Positions 57,056 to 64,000 of a stretch of DNA of 64,000 nucleotides are shown here, piece after piece. Within the stretch, counting starts at the first letter, position 1; each line of letters opens with the position of its first letter. Under the pieces are notes generated by a model, which saw nothing but the letters and a program-made list of their open reading frames with translations, had not been told where the DNA came from and did not search any database. The position numbers and the translations under genes were made by a program. This DNA comes from Bactericera cockerelli (taxonomy: Eukaryota; Arthropoda; Insecta; Hemiptera; Triozidae), in NCBI GenBank assembly GCA_024516035.1, contig CM044963.1:24453435-24517434 (forward strand), in the 5' to 3' direction.

Positions 57056-57129
57056 AAATAATAGTATTATTGAAATTTGGGGTTGCGAACATAGGCTATT
57101 AGGCTAGCAGTGGTCTTTCAAATTAACCT

Positions 57130-57375
57130 TATATACATTTATACAAGCAGGCTGTCGCCCGCCTTGCGGGCCGAGGCATGGCCGTGAAAGCAAAAAATCC
57201 TTTTTCGCCAATGGCAAGTGTTGTAGTGGGAATTTCGAAAAATGCCGTCTTATTGCACATCTAGACCATAAGACAAAGCTACCTACCAAATTTCAGCTTC
57301 CTAGGACTTACGGTTTGGGCTGTAGAGCGATGATCAGTCAGTGGTCAGTGACTTTGACATTTATATATTAAGATA
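57130..57375 (-). mobile_element. Family L element copy
   Basis: Reverse-oriented relative of 20132-20375, from AGGCTGTCGCCCGCCTTGCG to TTGACATTTATATATTAAG. Confidence 0.75.
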
Positions 57376-57477
57376 CTCTTAGTTTTAACAAAACATTTGA
57401 CAAAGTGCAGTTCTATCATAAATTAATGACAATGCAGTAAAGCGACGGCAATAAAAAATTTATATATAAAAAAATGT

Positions 57478-57690
57478 CACTTTAACGTCACTTTCAACTG
57501 AATAATCTTATCACGACAGGGGTTTTACAATCCATACTTAGGAAATTTACAAACCTGCTACCCACGTAAATCTCACCCAGCCTGGGTTGCGCCGGGAATA
57601 GCAAGCATCACGAGGATTCAATCTAGATTGGTGACCGATCCTAATCCTAACCTCGCCAGCCGTTGCTTAACTTTAGTGACAGAACAAGAA
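57478..57690 (-). mobile_element. 5S-derived SINE family F copy
   Basis: Minus-strand copy with tail and a diverged 5S-like head. The ends of the head are worn, but GGTTAGGATTAGGATCGGTC corresponds to the 3' part of the 5S-like region. Confidence 0.75.
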
Positions 57691-57839
57691 CTGGTGTAAT
57701 AAATCGAACGGCGCGCAAATTTTCAAACTAAGGTAAGGCCGTCACCTAAGCTACCTAGTTGGCTAACGAAAACCAAAAATAGGATTTAAAAGGATTGCTC
57801 GGTGCCGCATGAAAGAACAAACCGCAGCGAAAAGGTTAG

Positions 57840-58940
57840 ACAAAAAAAGCGACTCGAATATCTCGACAACCGTAAGGTTGCAAAATCAAAAAAAAAAAAA
57901 AAAAAATTAAATCAATGCAAAATAACTACAAAACGTTGAGAAAAGAACGGTTCAAATCAGTGGAGGTGGTGAGTTAAACGTTAAGCTGGCTAAACACCTC
58001 CACCGATTTTGCGACTCGAATATCTCAACAACCGTAAGTCGTACGGTTTGCCTCCACCGATTCGTCAAAGTACGATTTCTCGACATCTGCCCTGTCGACA
58101 TGGTTCGAGATATCGAAAAAAAAATTTGATTGCAAATCACTGCAAAATAAATGCTAACGAATGGCACAAGAACGGTTAAAATCGGTGGAGGTGGTGAGCC
58201 AACTTAACGTTAAGCTGGCTCACCACTTTGGCACGCGAATATCTCGATAACCGTAAGGTTGCAAAACGAAAAAATGAAATTGCAAATCACTGCAAAATAA
58301 ATGCTAACGAATGGCACAAGAACAGTTAAAATCGGTGGAGGTGGTGAGCCAACTTAACGTTAAGCTGGCTCACCACTTTAGCACGCGAATATCTCGACAA
58401 CCGTAAGGTTGCAAAACGAAAAAATGACATTGCAAATCACTGCAAAATAAATGCAAAACGTTGAAAAAAGAACGGTTCAAATCGGTGGAGGTCGAGTTTT
58501 TAACGTTGAGCTGGTTCAACGCCTCCACCGATTTTGCAACTCGAATATCTCAACAACCGTAAGTCGTAGAGAAAAATGGTTTGCATATTCAGAGACTGCA
58601 TAAAAAATGCAAAACGTGAGTACCACACTCGACCAGTTTCGACAAAGTACAATTTTTCGACATCTGCCCTGTCGACATGGTTTGAGATATCGAAAAAAAA
58701 AATTTGATTGCAAATTACTGCAAAATAAATGCTAACGAATGGCACAAGAACGGTTAAAATCGGTGGAGGTGGTGAGCCAACTTAACGTTAAGCTGGCTCA
58801 CCACTTTGGCACGCGAATATCTCGACAACCGTAAGGTTGCAAAATAAAAAAATGACATTGCAAATCACTGCAAAATAATTGCAAAACGTTGAAAAAAAAT
58901 GGTTCAAATCGGTGGAGGTGGTGAGCCAACTTAACATAGC
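57840..58940. repeat. Satellite-like block with repeated palindromes
   Basis: Units of about 150 bp (spacing 58191 to 58341 and 58771 to about 58921) with two variant units between. Many carry a 36-bp near-palindrome centred on AACGTT (GTGGTGAGCCAACTTAACG and its partner). Phrases AATATCTCGACAACCGTAAG and ATCGGTGGAGGTGGTGAGCC recur. Confidence 0.92.
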
Positions 58941-59317
58941 TTTATAATTTGTGTAAGCTGCGCGAAACGCGGGGTCCCCAAAACTGCGGGGAACTTGGCA
59001 TCTACCAAATCTGCAATTGGAGTAGGTAATCCGCTAGTGTCGATGTGGTTGATTCGAGGAGTAGAAAGTAATAGGGGGCCCCGCGCTTTTCTTTCAATTT
59101 ATGTACTTTGCTGTGAGTGTGTGTTTTTCCCCTTTTATTTCATCTTCTTACTCATTATCCAAAAATACCTAGTGTAAGCTTTTAAAAAACTCATAATACC
59201 TAGTGCAAGCTTTTTAAAAATCTCATAATACCTAGCGTAAGCTGCTCAAGCGCGGGGCCCCCCAAAGCGCGGGGCCCTTGGCATCTGCCAAATCCGCCAT
59301 ATGGGTAATCCGGCACT
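58941..59317. other. No gene seen; short direct repeats
   Basis: CATAATACCTAGTGCAAGCT-like phrases and GCGGGGCCCCCCAAAGCGCG / GCGGGGTCCCCAAAACTGCG recur, so it is an old local duplication. Confidence 0.55.
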
Positions 59318-59463
59318 GAGTGGACCCCGAACACCCAAGTACAGAGCAGAAAAATTCCTGCCCCGCTGCAATGCCGTGCGTGCACTGCCTAGCGCGCTAA
59401 CTCACTCGACCACGGTTATTGATAATATATTCATATGAGAATGTCAAATACAAATAACACGTG
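59318..59463 (-). repeat. Duplicate of the SINE C' head and its flank
   Basis: This ~145-bp stretch matches 56545-56687 almost exactly and includes non-SINE flank (TATTGATAATATATTCATAT through AATAACACGTG). Confidence 0.85.
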
Positions 59464-60189
59464 TGCTCAACACGGATGCAACATTTCCTCTTTGTATCGC
59501 GAAACTTACGAGTACTCTTTGTCGGAAGAACTCCCCTGCATGTCTCTCTTTCGTTTCAAGGTCCAGAGATTTGGAAATAGAATTAAATAAATCCAAGGCT
59601 TCTGTTCCAAGAGATCCGAAAGTTTCGAGGGCTACTGTGTAATTTAGAGTAGATACTACCTACGTACATATAAAAAAATCCAGTCCCGAAAAAATGTCCT
59701 GAAAAAATCCAGTTCTTTCTAAAATTCTCTCGCAGAGACTTTATTTAGAAACGAGAAAATTGATTAGATTTAAGAAGTGTGAAACCCTTACAAAATAATT
59801 TGCATAAATATTTCACACACAAAGGAAATTTTAGTCTTTCACATTTCTTCTAACTTGGTTTCATTTTCTTTCTTTGCCATCTCTTTTTCTCTGTCTCTAT
59901 ATTTTCTCTCCCCAACACGTCCTGAAATCCCTTCCACCTCCACTTCATCCCATAATCCCCCTCATTCCTCGTACACTACCTTCACATCCACGTCATAATG
60001 CCCCTTCCTCCCTAATCTTCTCCTCCACCTCATCCTAATTCAACTTTTGGAACACTTGAAAGTTGTCTCCACCCTGCACACATTGTCTTGTCGGGTGGTT
60101 TCCTCAGCTGTGTGCCGTCTGGTTGTTCAACACCCACCTCACTGTCAGGGATAAGCTTGGAATGAACGTCACTAGAAAAATATATAAAG
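59464..60189. other. No gene seen
   Basis: AT-rich then C-rich DNA without recognised repeats. Confidence 0.5.
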
Positions 60190-60450
60190 GAAGAAGAGTA
60201 AAAGAGGGAGAGGAAGAGAGAAAGAGAAAGATTAGTGAGTGAGAGGGGTGGTGAAAGAGAGAGTGGGGAGGAAGAGAAAGAGAGAGAGGGAGGAAGAGAG
60301 AGAGAGAGAAAGAGGGAGAGGGAGATAGAGAGGGAGGGAGATAAAGAAAGACTGGAGCAGAAAGAGAGAGAAGGAGAAAGACAGAGATAGGGCGGGAGTA
60401 AGAGAGAGAGAGGGGTAGAGGAAGAGAGAAAGAAAGTGAGAGGAAGAGAG
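60190..60450. repeat. (GA)n tract
   Basis: GA-rich with GGGAGAGAGA units. Confidence 0.88.
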
Positions 60451-60779
60451 ATTTTATGGATTCAAATGCGGGGAAAATGCTTTTACTTCCGGTGGAATAG
60501 GATTGCTTAGCATTCAGTGAGTGTGTGTTATTGCCATCATGAGTATTAATATTATCATTATTTGCATACGAGGGTTGATAAGGTTAGGGGGCAGCGGAGT
60601 TGAGACAGGGGTAGTGAGTTAGGGGGTTTCGGGGGAGTAGAGAGTTCAGAGGGTTTAGGGGGGACTGGTGACTCTCACCCTCATCATGTAAAAAAATATA
60701 AATGTGTATGGGGAGATATGGATAAAAAATCCTGCCTTCTTTTAACATTTATTTATATTTTATCATCGTTATTATTTAA

Positions 60780-60906
60780 AACTAGCGGGCTGCACCCGCT
60801 TCGCCAAGCCATCACACACACCACATACACACACCTCACACACCCATCCACACACACACACCCATCCACACACACACACATCCACACACACACCCACCCA
60901 AAGACA

Positions 60907-60942
<36 letters not shown>

Positions 60943-61023
60943 CCACACCCACACACATACACCCATCCACACACCACACCCACTCACCCACACACCCACA
61001 CACACCCACCCACACACCCACAC

Positions 61024-61058
<35 letters not shown>

Positions 61059-61145
61059 ACCACACACAACACACCACACACAAACCACACACATACACAC
61101 ACACACATCACCCCCACACACACACACACCACACACACACGCACG
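60780..61145. repeat. (CA)n-rich compound microsatellite
   Basis: CACACA interrupted by CCCAT and CCAC units, preceded by GCGGGCTGCACCCGCTTCGC, the 3' end phrase of a common arthropod retroelement. Confidence 0.92.
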
Positions 61146-61224
61146 CACGCAACATCATCGCTGTAAATTTCAAAATCCCGATCCAAATCTATCATAGCGG
61201 ATATTGATAATGTAGCAAACTGGC

Positions 61225-61740
61225 CCATATTTCGAGAACGGTTTGTCAGAATATGGAAACAAAGGGCTCAAATAAAAGCATGTGATGTTCTGAGACAGTT
61301 TTTACAATAAAAATATTGGTCCTTGCAATAAATTTTCGGTTCCGCGCTGGAATCTGTTAACAAACGTGAAAAATCTGAAATAAAGGTCGAAATTTCGAAC
61401 ATTCTGGCTTCTATCTCGAGAACGGTACGTCAGAATGTGGCCTAATATGAATTAAATGAAAGCTAGTTTTGACTAATGTGTTATTAAATAATAAAAAATA
61501 TAGGCCCTCGCGACAAATTTTAAGTTCCGCGCTGGAATCTGCTAAAAAACGTGAAAAGTCTGAAAAAAAGGTCGAAATTTCGAACATTCTGGCTTATATT
61601 TCCAGAACGGTACGTCAGAATGTGGCCTAAAATGAATTAAATGAAAGTTAATTTTGTCTAATGTGTTATTAAATAATAAAAAATACAGGTCCTCGCGATA
61701 GATTTCAAGTTCCAGGGCAAAGACTGTCTTAAAATCGGAT
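61225..61740. repeat. Tandem repeat of about 175 bp, three units
   Basis: CGAGAACGGTNNGTCAGAAT, TTCCGCGCTGGAATCTG and AAGGTCGAAATTTCGAACAT recur in order. The last two units are the most alike. Confidence 0.85.
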
Positions 61741-62095
61741 CCTTCCTCAAGGCAATACTTGAGGAAGGTCATAACTCAAGGACGGTTTGGAATTTCGGAC
61801 TTTTGGTAATTTTCCTGGTATTTTCCGGCAATTTTACTTGGGGTCATCTCTTATCAATTTTTCGCTATCTCTTACCGTTTCGCCTAAACAATTCCTGCAC
61901 ACAAAGCCACAAAGACACAAAGCCACAAAGCCACAAAGCCCGTCCATATTTCTCATTTATATACAGTATGTTTCAGAAAAGGTGGCCACCCCCTCGTAAC
62001 TTTTGAACGCGACGGAATTTTTCAATTCTGTAAAGTCCTAGGTATAGGAAGTGCCCTATGGCCCATCCTGTGGTCATATTTATTTTTGGCCCCGG

Positions 62096-64000
62096 TCGGC
62101 CCTTCCGGCTTTTAGGCCATATTTTTTCATTTTTCTCGAGAATTTTAAATAGAATGCTATATTTTTTATTCCTGTTAATTAAAGTCCAAGTTAGGTTGAG
62201 TATAATGAGCTTTTAAAATTTTCAAAAACCTTATCAGGGGCGGAGCTAGTAGGGTGCAAGTTTCAAAATTGTTACACCCTGTATTTCAGCGTTAGTTAGT
62301 TTTTTTTAGTACTTTTTTTATGTTCATAGGTTCAAAATATTGTTTTACACCATATGAAATGAAAAAAAAATATTCTTGTTTACTTCTAATCAGGGTCATA
62401 GTAAGGTTTTTGTAAAAGTACTTTTTTTCTCACGTCAATTTTTCCGTAAATGAATGGTGTTCTCGAAATTGGCATTTTTAGAGGTGAAAGTCTGCAGTGA
62501 CATATGTTTTTTATGCTTGAAATCGAAAGAAAACTTAACGGAGAAGCGATTAAAATCATAAAAAAAGCCATTTAACCTGCTAGTTTTTTCACGACAGTGT
62601 CCGGTAAAGTGGGTGAATTTCGTACTGGATTTTTTTTTGTTGTTGAGGAAACACAATTGGCATAGAAAATAAATAATATCTAATAAGGGAATATTACTTC
62701 AATAAACATAACTAAATGCGAAATTAAATGAAAATTATTTCTTCTAAATCAGTGCCGGATATTTTTTTTCTCTTTCTCTCTCTCTCTCTCTCTCTCTTCA
62801 CCTCTTTAAAATAATTGAAATGGTTTAATTTTGACCCTCAAGAGTTTGGTACTTGACCTGGTATTTTTTTCTCTTAAATTTCGAGATAATTAGATTTTTA
62901 TTTAGAGACCTGGTATTCATTACTAGCAACACCAGTATGATTTTTTTTTTTTAATTTGGGTTTAATATCGCATTTCAACTGCATGGTCATATCATAACGG
63001 GGGTGTTACATTCCATTCGCAAGAAACTCACCAACCTCCTAAACACATTTATCTCACCCAGCCTGGGTTAGGCCGGAATGCCAGCATCACGAAGTCTTCT
63101 CCTCGCTGGACGTTGCTTAACTTCGGTGATCCTACAAGAATCGTTGCATTCAAAGCGCCATCGGACTGACTCCAGAATTATTGACAATGTGTTTTCTACA
63201 GATTTTACCAACTTACCAACTAAAATTGTCTCAAGAGGGGACCCCTAGGCCGACTTGAGAAGCAGCATTATCCGATAATTATTTTTGATACAACTTGAAC
63301 TTTGAAAAGTGAAAAAAAGAGAGAGAGAAAAAAAAAATATCCGGCACTGATTTAGAAGAAATAATTTTCATTTAATTTCGCATTTAGTTATGTTTATTGA
63401 AGTAATATTCCCTTATTAGCTATTATTTATTTTCTCTGCCAATTGTGTTTCCTCAACAACAACAAAAATCCAATACGAAATTCACCCACTTTACCGGACA
63501 CTGTCGTGAAAAAACTAGCAGGTTAAATGGCTTTTTTTATGATTTTAATCGCTTCTCCGTTAAGTTTTCTTTCGATTTCAAGCATAAAAAAACATATGTC
63601 TCTGCAGACTTTCACCTCTAAAAATGCCAATTTCGAGAACACCATTCATTTACTGAAAAATTGACGTGAGAAAAAAAGTACTTTTACAAAAACCTTACTA
63701 TGACCTAGATTAGAAGTAAACAAGAATATTTTTTTGATTTCATATGGTGTAAAACAATATTTTGAACCTATGAACATAAAAAAAGTACTAAAAAATCTAA
63801 CTAACGCTGAAATACAGGGTGTAACAATTTTGAAACTTGCACCCTACTAGCTCCGCCCCTGGTAAGGTTTTTGAAAATTTTAAAAGCTCATTATACTCAA
63901 CCTAACTTGGACTTTAATTAACAGGAATAAAAAATATAGCATTCCATTTAAAATTCTCGAGAAAAATGAAAAAATATGGCCTAAAAGCCGGAAGGGCCGA
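62096..64000. repeat. Giant inverted repeat, arms over 690 bp, open to the right
   Basis: The left arm 62096-62795 and the right arm about 63305-64000 are reverse complements (TCGGCCCTTCCGGCTTTTAG against the last 20 bases). Divergence is a few percent. The ~510-bp spacer contains a 5S-derived SINE. The right arm runs to the window edge, so its true end is unseen. Confidence 0.93.
62942..63170 (-). mobile_element. 5S-derived SINE family F copy inside a giant inverted repeat
   Basis: A minus-strand copy with a T-run, the tail and a 5S-like head around GAAGTTAAGCAACGTCCAGC. It sits in the spacer between the arms of the inverted repeat at the right end of the window. Confidence 0.8.

Noticed and set aside
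60718..61197. His/Thr/Pro-rich 159-codon frame
   Set aside because: It is a translation of the CA microsatellite.
27317..64000. A novel defence or bacterial-type system
   Set aside because: No operon structure, no recognisable effector genes; all long frames are retroelement or low-complexity.

Overview
The window is animal nuclear DNA, most likely from an arthropod and probably an insect. It has introns with GT/AG borders, AT-rich non-coding DNA, many short retroposons with tRNA-like or 5S-rRNA-like heads, jockey/CR1-type non-LTR retrotransposon fragments and a Ty3/gypsy-type LTR element. I cannot name the species or the order. There is no sign of bacterial operons, CRISPR arrays or phage.

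The only host gene I can support lies on the minus strand across 804-27316. Eight exons (27226-27316, 9784-9873, 8518-8676, 6961-7156, 5930-6191, 3202-3568, 1943-2141, 804-1045) have canonical splice borders, and all seven junctions are phase-compatible. Joined, they encode about 535 residues: an N-terminal coiled coil followed by an acidic, Ser/Pro-rich tail. The coiled coil resembles the conserved region of vertebrate NCKAP5/NCKAP5L (Nck-associated protein 5 family), so I call it an invertebrate NCKAP5-like gene. Both ends of the protein lie outside the window or were not found. The last large intron in view is about 17 kb.

Two of these exons have been expanded locally. At 9784-9873 the 3' splice site and first codons are repeated about 21 times in a 1.5-kb minisatellite. 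At 1943-2141 the acceptor half of the exon is repeated in four further decayed copies. Retroposons also sit within a few to a few tens of bases of several splice sites.

The rest is mostly repeats. Three abundant tRNA-headed SINE families (called A, C and D here) and less frequent families (E, G, H, I, K) are scattered and often nested, some with clear target-site duplications. One family (F) has a 121-nt head clearly derived from 5S rRNA. Autonomous-element remains are a 5'-truncated RT fragment on the minus strand (25208-26461), an internally deleted gypsy element with 181-bp LTRs (33968-36932) and a 5'-truncated RT fragment on the plus strand (about 39000-40915). Long polypurine tracts, minisatellites (9864-11370, 37190-37920), a satellite-like block with palindromes (57840-58940), a perfect-looking 247-bp foldback (42062-42597) and a very large inverted repeat at the right end (62096-64000) make up much of the remainder.

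The stretch 20818-24120 is built almost wholly of smeared homopolymer runs and looks like poor base calling or bad gap filling rather than biology. Nothing in it should be annotated.

The region from 27317 to 64000 holds no host exon that I can support. It could be a further intron of the NCKAP5-like gene or intergenic DNA.
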